64,000 nucleotides of DNA from contig WBOU01000004.1 in NCBI GenBank assembly GCA_009268125.1, positions 282,136 through 346,135 on the forward strand, in the 5' to 3' direction. How positions within the stretch are numbered: position 1 is the first letter of the stretch; each line of letters opens with the position of its first letter. The position numbers were made by a program, and so were the translations under genes. Positions 1-9,234 of this stretch are shown piece by piece. The notes below the pieces were generated by a model. It was given only the letters and a program-made list of their open reading frames with translations. It searched no databases and was not told where the DNA came from. The stretch comes from Chloroflexia bacterium SDU3-3. GTDB taxonomy: Bacteria; Chloroflexota; Chloroflexia; Chloroflexales; Roseiflexaceae.

Positions 1-14
1 GCCGCACCCCCCCG

Positions 15-33
15 CCCCCCCACCTGGGGGGGG
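15..33. other. Poly-C / poly-G hairpin at the window edge
   Basis: Seven C residues (15-21) face eight G residues (26-33) across a 4-nt loop, about 40 nt before dnaJ. It could fold as a very strong hairpin or a G-quadruplex. It may belong to the terminator or leader of an upstream gene outside the window. Homopolymer runs of this kind are also prone to sequencing error. Confidence 0.3.
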
Positions 34-71
34 CCCGCGCCACGGCCCACGGCTGCATACCGAGGTATACA

Positions 72-1205
72 ATGGCGGCAAAGCGCGATTACTACGAAGT
101 GCTTGGCGTCGAGCGAAACGCGACACCAGACGACATCAAGCGGGCCTACCGCAAGCTGGCGCGACAGTACCACCCCGATGTCAACAAGGACCCGGAGGCC
201 GAGGCCAAGTTCAAGGAGATCAACGAGGCCAACGACGTGCTCTCCGACCCTGAGAAGCGCTCAATGTATGATCGCTTCGGCCACAACAGCCCGGGGGCGG
301 GCGCGGGCGCGGGCTACGATCCGTTCGGCGGCATGGGCGGCGACCCGTTCGGCACGATCTTCGAGACCTTCTTCGGCGGCGGCATGGCCGGCGGGCGGGC
401 CAGCCGGGGGCCGCAGCGCGGGGCCGACCTGCGCTACATGCTCTCGATCACCTTCGAGGAGGCCGTGTTCGGCGTGGAGAAGGATATCGAGTTCCGGCGG
501 CTAGAGGCCTGCGGCACCTGCGGCGGCAACGGCGCAGAGCCAGGCACCGAGCCGACCCGCTGCCCCAAGTGCAACGGCGTGGGCGAGGTGCGCCAGCGCG
601 CCCCGCTGTTCAACATGGTCACCGTCACCACCTGCGACATGTGCGGCGGCACCGGCTCGGTGGTCGCCATCCCATGCCGCGACTGTAAGGGCGAGGGGCG
701 GCTGCGCAAGCCGCGCAAGCTCACCGTCAAGATCCCGGCGGGCGTGGATGGGGCCTCGCAGATCCGCATCAGCGGCGAGGGCGAGGCAGGCCCCCACGGC
801 GGCCCCCACGGCAACCTGTACGTTGCCCTGGATGTGCAGCCGCACGAGTTCTTCCAGCGCGACGGCAACGACATCATCCTGGAGCTGCCGCTCAGCATCG
901 CCAGCGCCGCGCTGGGCACCGAGCTAGAGGTGCCCACGCTCGACGGCATGGAGAAGCTGAAGGTGCCCGGCGGCACCCAGCACGGCGCAACCTTCAAGAT
1001 CCGCAGCAAGGGCGTGCCCTTCCTGCGCGGCGGCGGGCGCGGCGACCAGATTGTGGTGACACGGGTGGTGGTGCCCACCAAGCTCAACGACAACCAGCGG
1101 CGGCTGCTCCAGGAGCTGGAGCAGGCCCTGCGCAGCGACCCGGCCAACAACGGCCAGGACGAAGGCGGGTTCAAAGGCTGGCTGAAGAGCACCTTTGGGC
1201 TCTAG
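72..1205 (+). CDS. dnaJ: Molecular chaperone DnaJ (Hsp40)
   Basis: Cytoplasmic co-chaperone that stimulates the DnaK ATPase and delivers unfolded clients. All type I DnaJ parts are present in 377 aa: a J domain (about residues 5-70) with the HPD motif in YHPDV; a Gly/Phe-rich linker (about 75-115); four CxxCxGxG-type zinc motifs ([32 protein letters not shown]; about 145-215); then the two C-terminal beta-barrel client-binding domains. The length is normal. No strong Shine-Dalgarno is visible before the ATG at 72. The usual partners grpE and dnaK are not in the window and may lie upstream. Confidence 0.97.
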   Translation: MAAKRDYYEVLGVERNATPDDIKRAYRKLARQYHPDVNKDPEAEAKFKEINEANDVLSDPEKRSMYDRFGHNSPGAGAGAGYDPFGGMGGDPFGTIFETFFGGGMAGGRASRGPQRGADLRYMLSITFEEAVFGVEKDIEFRRLEACGTCGGNGAEPGTEPTRCPKCNGVGEVRQRAPLFNMVTVTTCDMCGGTGSVVAIPCRDCKGEGRLRKPRKLTVKIPAGVDGASQIRISGEGEAGPHGGPHGNLYVALDVQPHEFFQRDGNDIILELPLSIASAALGTELEVPTLDGMEKLKVPGGTQHGATFKIRSKGVPFLRGGGRGDQIVVTRVVVPTKLNDNQRRLLQELEQALRSDPANNGQDEGGFKGWLKSTFGL

Positions 1206-1343
1206 CAACCGATCGCATCCCTTTCAGGCGGGAAGCGGGGGCGCGGGCCTCCGCTTCTCGCCTTGCGCCGTCTCTGCTCGGCACTCCGGCGCACCAAGCT
1301 CACGGCATCGTATTCGAACACACTACCAGAAGGATTGCTAGGC

Positions 1344-2087
1344 ATGGCAGACATATTGTACGGGCGCAACGCGGTGCGCGAGGCCCTGCGGGCGAAGCGG
1401 CGCAGCTTCAAGCGCGTGCTCATCTCCAGCGGCGCGCAGGAGACCGGCGCGCTGGCCGAGATCATCAAGCTGGCCGAGGCGGCGGGCATCCCCGCCCAGC
1501 GCATCGACCGCCGCGACCTCGATAAGCAGCTGCGCGAGGTGAATCACCAGGGCGTGGCCCTGGAGTGCGGCCCCTACCCCTATGTGGAGGTGGAGGACTG
1601 CCTGCGCCTGGCCGAGGAGCGCGGCGAGCCTGCCCTACTGCTCATGCTCGACCACCTGCAAGACCCGCAGAACGTCGGCACGCTCATCCGCACGGCGGAG
1701 GTGGTGGGCGCGCACGGCGTGATCATGCCGGGCCGCCGCGCCGCCGAGGTGACTGCGGCGGTGGCCAACGCCTCGGCGGGCGCGACCGAGCACCTGAACA
1801 TCGTGGTGGTGACCAACCTGGCCCAGACCATCGCCGAGGTGCAGAAAGAGGGCATCTGGGTGGTGGGTGCCGACGAGGATGAGAGCTCGAAGGTGTTCGA
1901 CGAGGTCGACCTGAACATGCCGCTGGCCCTGGTGATCGGGGCCGAGGGCAGCGGCCTGGCCCGGCTCACCCGCGAGAAGTGCGACTTCTTGGTGAAGCTG
2001 CCCATGGCGGGCAAGATCGAGTCGCTGAACGCGGCGGTGGCCGGATCGCTGCTGCTGTACAGCGCGTGGCGCGCGCGGGCCGAGTAG
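1344..2087 (+). CDS. rlmB: TrmH/SpoU-family 23S rRNA (guanosine-2'-O-)-methyltransferase RlmB
   Basis: SAM-dependent 2'-O-ribose methyltransferase of the SPOUT class; RlmB methylates G2251 in the peptidyl-transferase loop. The 247-aa product starts MADILYGRNAVREAL, the typical RlmB N-terminal substrate-binding domain. The knot motifs follow in order: NVGTLIRTAEVVGAHG, then LVIGAEGSGL, then LPMAGKIESLNAAVAG. The frame is open from an ATG at 1263, but the extra 27 residues resemble no family member, so the ATG at 1344 is chosen. The exact target nucleotide is inferred from family membership. Confidence 0.9.
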   Translation: MADILYGRNAVREALRAKRRSFKRVLISSGAQETGALAEIIKLAEAAGIPAQRIDRRDLDKQLREVNHQGVALECGPYPYVEVEDCLRLAEERGEPALLLMLDHLQDPQNVGTLIRTAEVVGAHGVIMPGRRAAEVTAAVANASAGATEHLNIVVVTNLAQTIAEVQKEGIWVVGADEDESSKVFDEVDLNMPLALVIGAEGSGLARLTREKCDFLVKLPMAGKIESLNAAVAGSLLLYSAWRARAE

Positions 2088-2136
2088 CCGCACGTTCGCC
2101 AGACGGTATTCTTCTCGGTGCGCAGTTTGGGAGGCA

Positions 2137-2727
2137 ATGATGAGCTATCTTGATCAGGCCCAGGTGCTTCTGGAGGAGTGGGTGCAGTCCGAGAGCCTGC
2201 GCAAGCACTGCTACGCGGTCTCGGACGCCATGCGCTACCTGGCCAGCCAGCAGGGCGCGGACGAGGATCTGTGGGCCGCCGTCGGGCTACTGCACGACAT
2301 GGACTACGAGCGCTACCCCACGCTGGGCACCGATGAGACATCCAACCACCCCTACGTGGGCGTGGCCTACCTGCGCGAGCACGGCTGGAGCGAGGAGATA
2401 ACCCGCGCCATCCTCTCGCACGCCGACTACAGCGGCGTCGAGCCGATCAGCCCCATGGAGAAGAGCCTGCGCGCGGTGGATGAGCTGTCGGGCTTCGTCA
2501 CCGCCGTGGCGCTGGTGAAGCCATCCAAGCGCATCGCCGATGTGGATGTGGCCTCGGTGAAGAAGAAGATGAAGGACAAAGCCTTCGCCCGCGCCGTCAG
2601 CCGCGACGACATCCGCAATGGGGCCGAGCTGCTGGGCGTGCCGCTGGAAGACCTGATCCAGAGCGTGATCGAGGCGCTGCGGGCCGACGCCAAACGGCTG
2701 GGCCTTGAGGGCGTCTCCCCGGCCTAG
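2137..2727 (+). CDS. HD-domain metal-dependent phosphohydrolase
   Basis: HD-superfamily protein of 196 aa. The metal-binding pattern is visible: H in LRKHCYAV (about residue 27), HD in GLLHDMDYERYP (about 53), H in ILSHADYSG (about 94) and a late D in RAVDELSGF. This subgroup is widespread and annotated as HDIG-type hydrolase; the substrate is unknown, possibly a nucleotide or phosphorylated metabolite. ATGATG stands at the start. The GGGAGG Shine-Dalgarno fits the second ATG (2140) slightly better. The gene converges on doxX with a shared hairpin terminator between them. Confidence 0.8.
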   Translation: MMSYLDQAQVLLEEWVQSESLRKHCYAVSDAMRYLASQQGADEDLWAAVGLLHDMDYERYPTLGTDETSNHPYVGVAYLREHGWSEEITRAILSHADYSGVEPISPMEKSLRAVDELSGFVTAVALVKPSKRIADVDVASVKKKMKDKAFARAVSRDDIRNGAELLGVPLEDLIQSVIEALRADAKRLGLEGVSPA

Positions 2728-2745
2728 CACCAGCGACGGCACACA

Positions 2746-2787
2746 CAAAAACGGCACCTGCCCGACAGCAGGTGCCGTTTTCTTTTT
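2746..2787. terminator. Bidirectional intrinsic terminator
   Basis: A perfect 11-bp stem (2750-2760 with 2769-2779) has A-rich sequence on the left and a T-rich tract on the right. It can end transcription of the HD gene (+) and of doxX (-). Confidence 0.85.
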
Positions 2788-2811
2788 CCCACCGCTAGCG
2801 CCACATAGGGG

Positions 2812-3267
2812 CTAGGCCGCCTGCCGCGCGGAGGCGCTGCTGGCCGACAGATCGCGTGAGCCGAACAGGTTCTCCAGCGCCAGCGCGCCGCTGCCGCTGA
2901 ACGCGAGCGCCAGCGACGCGCCCATGAGCAGGAACACGAACTCGTAGCCGCCGTCGCCAGCGAAGAAGCCCTTGGAGAGGTGGACAGTGAGCAGCGCCAC
3001 CAGCATGTTGAAGGCGCTGAGCAGCCCGATGTAGCGTGTGCCAAGGCCCAGGATGAGCGCCAGGCCGCCCAGCAGCTCCAGCGCGATCACGATCACGGCG
3101 GCCACCGCCGGAAGCGGGATGCCCAGGCTGCCGAAGAAGCCAGCCGTGCCCTCAATGCCCATCATGGTCAGCTTCTGCCAGCCGTGCATGAAAAAGACGA
3201 TGCCGGTGAAGATGCGAAGGACGGTCAGGCCGTAGGGCTGCGTGCGCGCCCAGACATTTGCAAACAT
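2812..3267 (-). CDS. DoxX family membrane protein
   Basis: Small integral membrane protein (151 aa, four predicted helices) of the DoxX/DoxD-like family, often linked to quinone or thiosulfate metabolism, though the role of most members is undefined. Family features seen: LRIFTGIVFFMHGWQKL near the N-terminus and GLALILGLGTRYIG in the middle. The frame extends to an ATG at 3318, but the ATG at 3267 follows an AAAGGGA-like ribosome site and gives the standard DoxX N-terminus. It is divergent from the large regulator at 3490. Confidence 0.85.
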   Translation of the reverse strand: MFANVWARTQPYGLTVLRIFTGIVFFMHGWQKLTMMGIEGTAGFFGSLGIPLPAVAAVIVIALELLGGLALILGLGTRYIGLLSAFNMLVALLTVHLSKGFFAGDGGYEFVFLLMGASLALAFSGSGALALENLFGSRDLSASSASARQAA

Positions 3268-3489
3268 GGGGTTCCCTTTCTCTCTCTCTATACCGATACT
3301 ATTGCGTTCGCTGAACATATTCGATGGCAGCAGTGTAGCTGCCGCATGTCATCTGCTCTGTCCCTTACGGCGTCCTTCTCAAGCTCTCATTTTTCTGCGC
3401 TAGAATGCCCTATTCTACCGCTGGTTGTATTACCCATGTTCCGCTATACTTGCAGAGAACAGGCCACCACCACCAAAAAGGACACGCCC

Positions 3490-6400
3490 ATGGCATCCCG
3501 ACGGCTCCCCACCGTGCGCAACACCACGCTCTCGCTCGGCCCCGGCGAGCGCGACATCCCGCTGGACACGGCGGAGTGGTTCGCGTGGCTCGGCGGGGCC
3601 ACCTCGTTCTCGTACCAGGGCGCGGGCGGCGCGCTCACGGTGCGGCGCGAGCAGAAGGGCCGCCAGTGGTACTGGTACGCCTACCGCACCCAGGGGCGGC
3701 AGCTGCAGAAGCACTACCTGGGGCGCGACGCGGCGGTGACATCCGAGCGGCTGCGCGCCCTGGCCGCGCAGATGTCTGGGGCTGGCCAGCCTGCGGCAGC
3801 GCGCGCCGCCCTGTTCGGCACGGCGGCGATCTCGCTGGCGGGCCAGCCGGTGGCGCTGGGCGCGGCCAAGGCGCTGGGGCTGCTGGCCTACCTGGCCGCC
3901 CACGAGCAGCCCCAGCCGCGCGAGCAGCTGCTGGCCCTGCTGTGGCCCGACAGCGCGGGCGAGGCGGCCCGCAAGAACCTGCGCAACCTGCTGTGGAAGG
4001 TGCGCGCCGCGCTGGGCGAGGACACGGTGCAGGGCACCACCCACCTGTCGCTGCACGAGCGGGTCTGGACCGATGTGCGCGCCTTCCAGCAGGCCGCCCA
4101 CGCCGCCAGCGCGGCCCAGGCGGCGGGGCGCGCCCTGGCCAGCCCGCACCAGATCATCCGTCGGCTCTACCGTGGCCCGCTGCTCGACGGCCTGTCGTTC
4201 GGCGACGCCGCCGACTTCGAGCTGTGGCTGGTGGGCGCGCGCGAGTTCTACTTCGAGCGCTACCAGCAGGCCCTGGCCGCCCTGGTAGAATCCGCCCGCG
4301 CCGCCCAGCGCTGGGCCGAGGTGGCGCGGATCGCCCGCGAGGCGCTGGCCAGCGACCCGCTGCAGGAGCCAGCCCACCGCGCCCTGATCGAGGCCCACGC
4401 CCACATGGGCGACCGCGCCGCCGCCCTGCGCCAGTACGACGCCCTACGCGATGTGCTCCAGCGCGAGCTGGGCGTCGCGCCCCTGCCCGAGACCGAGCAG
4501 CTCCGCCTGGACATCCTGAGCGGCGACATGCCCCAGGCCGCGCCGCCCGCCCAGCCGCCCCAGGCCAGCCCCGCGCCGCTGATCGGGCGCGGGGCCGAGC
4601 TGGCGGCCATGCGCGAGGCCTGGCAGGCCACCGCCGGGCGCGCGCAGGTGGTGGCGCTCCAGGGCGAGGCGGGCATTGGCAAATCGCGCCTGTGGCAGGC
4701 CTGGCTGGCCGGGCTGGATGCCCGCCCCGCCTTGCTCGCGGCCCGCTGCCTGCCCATGACGCAGCACATGCCGCTGGCCCCCGCCATCGGCCTGCTGCGC
4801 GCCGAGCCATCCCGCGAGCGGCTGCTGGCTATGGCCAGCTTCACCCCGCCCAGCTGGCTGGCCGATCTGGCGCGGATCATGCCCGAGCTGCACGCACCCG
4901 CCCACCCGCTGCCCACGCCCCCCGCGCTGCCCCCCGCCGAGGAGCAGCTGCGCCTGTTCGAGGCGCTGGTGCTGGGCCTGGGGCTCGCGCCCGGCCAGCC
5001 CGCCGTGCTGGTGGTGGAGGATGTGCACTGGGCCGACAAGGCCACGCTCGACTGGCTGGGCTACCTGACCCACCGCGCCCAGGCCATGCCGCTGCTGGTG
5101 GTGATCACCTACCGCCCCGAGGAGCTGCCGCCCGCGCTGCTGGGGCTGGTGGCCGCCTGGTCGCAGGCCGGGCTGCTGCGCAAGATCGCGCTGGGCAGGC
5201 TCAGCCGCGACGAGACGGCGGCGCTGGTGGCCTCGCTGGTGGGCGACCTCAGCCAGGTCGAGCAGATCTACGCCCAGAGCGACGGCAACCCCTACTTCAT
5301 CAGCGAGCTGGCCCAGGCCGCCCCCGGCGACATCCCGGTGGCGCTCACCGACCTGATCGCCTCGCGGCTGGCCGCCCTCTCCGACGAGGCGCTGCAGGTC
5401 ATCCAGGCCGCCGCCGTGCTCCAGCCCGAGACCGACTTCTTCATGATCCAGCAGACCAGCGGCTGCGACGACGCGACCCTGCTGCGGGCGCTCGACCTGC
5501 TGCAGGCCGCCGGGCTGCTGCGCGACGACGGCGAGCGCTATGTGTTCGGCCACCCCCTGATCGCGGCGGTGGTGGAGCGCGGCCTGGGCAGCGCCCGCCG
5601 CGTGCTGCTGCACCGCCGCGCCGCCGCCGCCTGGGAGCGGCTGGAGCCAGCCCAGCTGCGGCTGGCCGCTGGCCGCATGGCCTGGCACTACCGCGAGGCG
5701 GGCGAGGGCAGCCGCGCCGCCCGCTACGCCGAGCAGGCGGGCGACCAGGCCCTGGCGCTCAACGCCAACGCCGAGGCCGCCCACTTCTACCAGATGGCGC
5801 ACGAGCTGGACCCGCACCCCGCCCGCATCTTCGGGCTGGGACTGGCCCGCTACCGCCTGAGCGAGCTAGACGCGGCGCGCGCCTGCTTCGAGGCCGCCGT
5901 GCAGGGCTACGAGGCGCAGGATGATACCAGAGGTGCGGCGATGGCCTGCCTAGAGCTGGCCCGCTCGTTCCTGGGCACGGGCGATGTGGGGAAGGTGCAG
6001 CTATGGGTGCAGCGCGGGCGGCAGCACCTGGCCGACGAGCAAGACCCCGTGGAGCAGGCCCGCGCGGCCTACCTGCTGGGCGCGAGCATGCGGGTCAGCG
6101 GTGGCTCGCTGGCCGAGGCCGCCAGCCTGCTGCGCAGAGCCTATGTGCTGGCCCAGCTGGGCAAGGCCCCCCAGCTGCTGCTCGACATCCTGCTGGAGCA
6201 GGGCAACGTGGCCGCGCAGCAGGGCGATCTGCCGCTGGCCATCCAGTTCTACCGCACCCTGGTGGCCAAGGGCGAGGCGGCAGATGAGGTGCTGGTGCGC
6301 GTGATCGGCCATAACAACCTGGCCTACCACGCCATGCTGCTGGGCGACATGGCCACCGCCCACGCCGATATCGACGCCGCCTTCGCCCTGGTCGAGCGCC

Positions 6401-6795
6401 ACAACCTGATGCTCACCCGCCAGTGGCTCTACAGCACGCGCGGCGAGATCGCCCTGGCCGAGGGCGACTGGGACGCCGCCGAGGCCTGGCTGCGGCGCGG
6501 CATGGTGCTGGCCGAGCGCTACGGCAACCGCGAGCACGTGGCTACCTACCACGCCAACCTAGCCATGGTGGCGCGCGGTCGTGGCGACGTGGCCCGCGCC
6601 GCCACCATGCTGGAGGAGGTGCGCGCCGAGGCCGAGGCAGGCTTCTTCCTGGCCCAGGTCGAGCTGCGCCTAGCCGAGACCCACCAGCTGCTGGGCGATG
6701 CGCCCGCCACACAGGCCGCGCTCGCCCGCGCCGCCGCCCTGCTGGCTGGCTCGGAGTACGGCTGGCTCAAAGCCTGGCTGGCCCGCCTGCGCTGA
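3490..6795 (+). CDS. SARP/BTAD-type transcriptional regulator with AAA ATPase and TPR domains
   Basis: A 1101-aa multidomain regulator. Residues 1-95 hold a WFAWL..ATSFSY segment followed by WYWYAYRTQGRQLQKHYLG, similar to the arm-like N-terminus of Chloroflexota LuxR/MalT-type proteins. Residues about 100-190 resemble an OmpR-type winged helix. About 190-350 is a bacterial transcriptional activation (BTAD) domain. From LIGRG at about 364 there is an AAA/NACHT-like NTPase with Walker A GEAGIGKS (about 395) and Walker B VLVVEDVHWAD (about 510). TPR repeats fill the rest to about 1100. It probably acts as an ATP-gated activator; the target genes are unknown. The ATG at 3490 is preferred over upstream in-frame ATGs because the conserved region begins there. 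Confidence 0.88.
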   Translation: MASRRLPTVRNTTLSLGPGERDIPLDTAEWFAWLGGATSFSYQGAGGALTVRREQKGRQWYWYAYRTQGRQLQKHYLGRDAAVTSERLRALAAQMSGAGQPAAARAALFGTAAISLAGQPVALGAAKALGLLAYLAAHEQPQPREQLLALLWPDSAGEAARKNLRNLLWKVRAALGEDTVQGTTHLSLHERVWTDVRAFQQAAHAASAAQAAGRALASPHQIIRRLYRGPLLDGLSFGDAADFELWLVGAREFYFERYQQALAALVESARAAQRWAEVARIAREALASDPLQEPAHRALIEAHAHMGDRAAALRQYDALRDVLQRELGVAPLPETEQLRLDILSGDMPQAAPPAQPPQASPAPLIGRGAELAAMREAWQATAGRAQVVALQGEAGIGKSRLWQAWLAGLDARPALLAARCLPMTQHMPLAPAIGLLRAEPSRERLLAMASFTPPSWLADLARIMPELHAPAHPLPTPPALPPAEEQLRLFEALVLGLGLAPGQPAVLVVEDVHWADKATLDWLGYLTHRAQAMPLLVVITYRPEELPPALLGLVAAWSQAGLLRKIALGRLSRDETAALVASLVGDLSQVEQIYAQSDGNPYFISELAQAAPGDIPVALTDLIASRLAALSDEALQVIQAAAVLQPETDFFMIQQTSGCDDATLLRALDLLQAAGLLRDDGERYVFGHPLIAAVVERGLGSARRVLLHRRAAAAWERLEPAQLRLAAGRMAWHYREAGEGSRAARYAEQAGDQALALNANAEAAHFYQMAHELDPHPARIFGLGLARYRLSELDAARACFEAAVQGYEAQDDTRGAAMACLELARSFLGTGDVGKVQLWVQRGRQHLADEQDPVEQARAAYLLGASMRVSGGSLAEAASLLRRAYVLAQLGKAPQLLLDILLEQGNVAAQQGDLPLAIQFYRTLVAKGEAADEVLVRVIGHNNLAYHAMLLGDMATAHADIDAAFALVERHNLMLTRQWLYSTRGEIALAEGDWDAAEAWLRRGMVLAERYGNREHVATYHANLAMVARGRGDVARAATMLEEVRAEAEAGFFLAQVELRLAETHQLLGDAPATQAALARAAALLAGSEYGWLKAWLARLR

Positions 6796-6804
6796 CGCTG
6801 AAGA

Positions 6805-7350
6805 CCGTTTTACTACCAAGGGCGCGAAGGGGACGAATACCACGAAGACGCGAAGGCGCTAAGGAGAACCGTTTACCACCAAGACTCCAAGGCTCCAAGA
6901 AAAATGAGCCTGCCAGCGCTGGGCGCAGCCTTCCCGCTGCGGTGAAGATTATGGCCAGCAGGCCGATAGTCGCACCTTCGCTGGATGGGCGAGGCCGCTG
7001 GCCTGCCCGCGCGGGCCGCTGGCTCGCACGCCCCTCGATAGAACCAACCCCATGCGGCGAAGCTGCTGCTCGTGCACACTGGCCATATGCACGAACACCC
7101 CTGCAATGCATGCGATGCAACCCAGCGCGGGCGGGCACCAGACCCGACCCTACGTCGATGAAAATCAACGCGACCCCATCCCGCCCGGCCCATGCGGCGA
7201 AGGTGCCGCTAGTGTTTTGCTGGCCATATGCACGAATACCAGCCGCCAGCATTCGGCATTGGAATGCTTCAAATTGGGGGTTCGAAGGGGGCGTCGCCCC
7301 TCGCAGGGGTTCTGGGCCCTAGCCCCCAGAACCCGCCCGCGCAGGGCATC
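6805..7350 (+). repeat. Composite intergenic repeat island A-B-C-C-D (forward copy)
   Basis: A noncoding stretch built from dispersed repeat units. A (6805-6900) consists of CCACGAAGAC / CCACCAAGAC-type blocks. B (6911-6995) contains ATGGCCAGCA and CTTCGCTGGATGGGC. C occurs twice (7051-7098 and 7191-7240), with CATGCGGCGAAG and GGCCATATGCACGAA. D (7270-7350) is a GGGGTTCGAAGGGGGCG / CCCCCAGAACCC palindromic block. The same units in the same order occur on the opposite strand at 13202-13610. Overlapping open frames here have no family resemblance and look like chance. Confidence 0.8.
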
Positions 7351-7577
7351 CACCCACCAAACAAACGGAACTACTCTCTTGCAGCAGCATGGTCGGCCCC
7401 TTGCTGCAGAACAATCGGCCGCATACATGGGTGGCAGTCGTGATACATGTAAAAATCTGCAGTAAACGAAAAACATGTAAGCGCCTTAAGGCTTCCCCAT
7501 GCGAAATGCTCGCACCACCTCCTTCAGTTTTGCAGTCAAAAATCGCCAGCTTGTCCACTGTGGCGCTGACATGGTTA

Positions 7578-7603
7578 GGCCCCATGTCCAAGAACATGGG
7601 GCC
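7578..7603. other. Perfect 10-bp hairpin in a gene-poor stretch
   Basis: Arms 7578-7587 and 7594-7603 (GGCCCCATGT / ACATGGGGCC) with a 6-nt loop. No T-tract follows on either strand, so this is probably not a terminator. It lies in the 7351-8018 gap, which otherwise holds only the doubtful transposase remnant. Confidence 0.4.
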
Positions 7604-7635
7604 GCTACGTCCGCATACTTGCCTGCAGAGGGCGT

Positions 7636-7824
7636 TCAGGGATTGATGTTCGGCAAGGCCCAGCTCAGCACCGCCGCGAAGGGGGCGGTGGCTCCGATGA
7701 GCGCTGGTAGGCACCAAAGGTAGACATTGTGTAGGATCACCGCGTCGGCCAGCACATCGACATAGTTGCCCCCCTTCTCCGCCTCTGTCGGAGTCGCCAT
7801 CAGGAATACGTCCCTTACGGCCAA
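7636..7824 (-). pseudogene. Possible remnant of a Tn3-family transposase C-terminus
   Basis: A 62-codon minus-strand frame reads NYVDVLADAVILHNVYL and, later, VLSWALPNINP. The spacing resembles the end of Tn3-type TnpA (a Leu/Asn-rich LvnAvvLWNTvYL helix, then LSPLgWeHINL). No catalytic DDE region, full-length frame or terminal inverted repeats are visible, so if real it is a scar. It could equally be a chance frame. Confidence 0.28.
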
Positions 7825-8018
7825 AGGTCAGCCACTATTGGAAGCTGTTGAAGGCAACGACTTTATTCGTCGTTGCCGTGATCTCAACCTGCAGCGACTG
7901 GGGCTGATGAGCTCAACCGTGGCGAAGGCCGCCACAGCCTGGCGAGTGCGGTGTGCCACTATCGTAAGCGTTTATCACCCGACCTCCGCCACCCGGTGCG
8001 AACGTCGGAGGGATGACC

Positions 8019-8807
8019 TCAGACGGTCGGAACGGTGCCACCGTCGATAACGAACTCAGCGCCATGAATTGCAGCGGCGCGATCCGAGGCTAGGTAGGCG
8101 ATAAGGTCAGCGACCTCATAGGGTTCGGCCGCACGCCCAATCGGGATGCCGCCTAAACTGTCGAGCACGACTTGGCGCGCCTCCTCGATCGTGCCGCCAT
8201 TGGCGGCCTGCAGGCGCTTCAGCAGGTCAACGGACGACTCGGTCATGATCCAGCCGGGGGAGACAACGTTCACCCGCACACCCTTCGGCCCCAGCTCCTT
8301 GGAAAGGGACTTGCTGTAGGTCTTGAGTGCGGCCTTGGCGGCTGCATAGGCAGTGGTCGCCTCGGGAAGAGGCAGGACCGACTGGATAGAAGTCACGTGC
8401 ACCACCGCGCCGCTGCCGCGTTCGATCATCTGCGGAATGAGGAGGCGATCAAGGCGAACGGTCGCCAAAAGATTCAGGTTCAGTTCGGCCAGCCAGTGAT
8501 CGTCCGTCAAGGCGACAAAACCCCCACCCGGCGTGGCCGAACCGCCGAGCACGTGGGCGAGGATATCGACGCCACCCATGCGTTCGAGTGCCGCCTTAGC
8601 CAGGATTTCCCCACCCTCGGCCGTCGTCAGGTCCGCTTGGACGAACTCGACGCCGTCGATGGGATCCGGGGTTCCGCGTGCGGCAGTGATCACCTGGGCG
8701 CCGCCTGCCACGAAGCGGTCGACGGTGGCGCGGCCCGCACCCTTGGTGCCGCCGCTGACGAGAACACGCTTGCCTGCAAACTCGGTCGAATGAACATGGA
8801 AGGTCAT
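8019..8807 (-). CDS. SDR-family NAD(P)-dependent oxidoreductase
   Basis: Classical short-chain dehydrogenase/reductase, 262 aa. It has the cofactor motif VSGGTKGAGRAT (TGxxxGxG type, about residue 14-24), catalytic Ser in VTSIQSVL, YxxxK as YAAAK, and the PGWIMT segment. The substrate is unknown. The longer frame reaching 9149 is an artefact: the real start at 8807 overlaps the stop of the NTF2-like gene by 4 nt (ATGA), implying translational coupling. With the divergent HxlR regulator this forms a compact, mobile-looking cassette. Confidence 0.9.
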   Translation of the reverse strand: MTFHVHSTEFAGKRVLVSGGTKGAGRATVDRFVAGGAQVITAARGTPDPIDGVEFVQADLTTAEGGEILAKAALERMGGVDILAHVLGGSATPGGGFVALTDDHWLAELNLNLLATVRLDRLLIPQMIERGSGAVVHVTSIQSVLPLPEATTAYAAAKAALKTYSKSLSKELGPKGVRVNVVSPGWIMTESSVDLLKRLQAANGGTIEEARQVVLDSLGGIPIGRAAEPYEVADLIAYLASDRAAAIHGAEFVIDGGTVPTV

Positions 8808-9133
8808 ACCGTGATCTCCAGGGCTTTGATGGCGTCGTTGTCGAGCGTGAAGCGGTAGGTGAAACGGATCGGGCTGCCCGGGAAATCGCCGTAGGCGGGG
8901 CCTTCGACGACGATCTGAGCGTCCTCGTACCGGACGGTGTCTGGCGTGAAGATCGCTTTTGCGCCGACCACCGCCTCTTCGAGCAAGGTCCGCAGTTCGG
9001 CGTGGCCATCGTAACGGCGTCCGTTGTCCAAGACAACCACGTCGGCGGCAAAGGGCTTCAACATGCCGTCCACATCGAGTTGTGCGTTTGCCTCGACATA
9101 GTCGGCTATAGGCTTGGGTAATGCTGCTGTCAT
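8804..9133 (-). CDS. NTF2/SnoaL-like domain protein
   Basis: A 109-aa protein beginning MTAALPKPIADYVEANAQLD, with the alpha+beta barrel pattern of the NTF2/SnoaL-like superfamily (DVDGMLKPFAADVVVLDNG, then RFTYRFTLDNDAIKALEI). Such proteins are small-molecule isomerases, cyclases or binding partners. It is first in a two-gene operon with the SDR gene (4-nt overlap). The frame is open to 9223, but the ATG at 9133 starts the conserved domain. Function is probably auxiliary to the SDR; the exact activity is unknown. Confidence 0.82.
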   Translation of the reverse strand: MTAALPKPIADYVEANAQLDVDGMLKPFAADVVVLDNGRRYDGHAELRTLLEEAVVGAKAIFTPDTVRYEDAQIVVEGPAYGDFPGSPIRFTYRFTLDNDAIKALEITV

Positions 9134-9234
9134 TTGGCATCCTCTCCATTGTTGCGTTTCAGAAATGATAGTGATATGCTGAAGGAATGTCAAGAACAGA
9201 CAAAGAAGTTGGGTACATACCAAAAGGTAAGTGT

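Noticed and set aside
3405-5924. An 839-codon frame inside the giant regulator
   Set aside because: Arg/Pro/Ala-rich shadow of the regulator in another frame, without any domain; GC-rich codon bias produces it.
6871-7350. Possible CRISPR array because of recurring short blocks
   Set aside because: Units differ in length and spacing, are imperfect, and occur singly across the window; there are no regular spacers or cas genes.
7766-8050. A 94-codon plus-strand frame before the SDR gene
   Set aside because: Overlaps the SDR 3' end and shows no recognisable pattern; not supported as a gene or a clear remnant.
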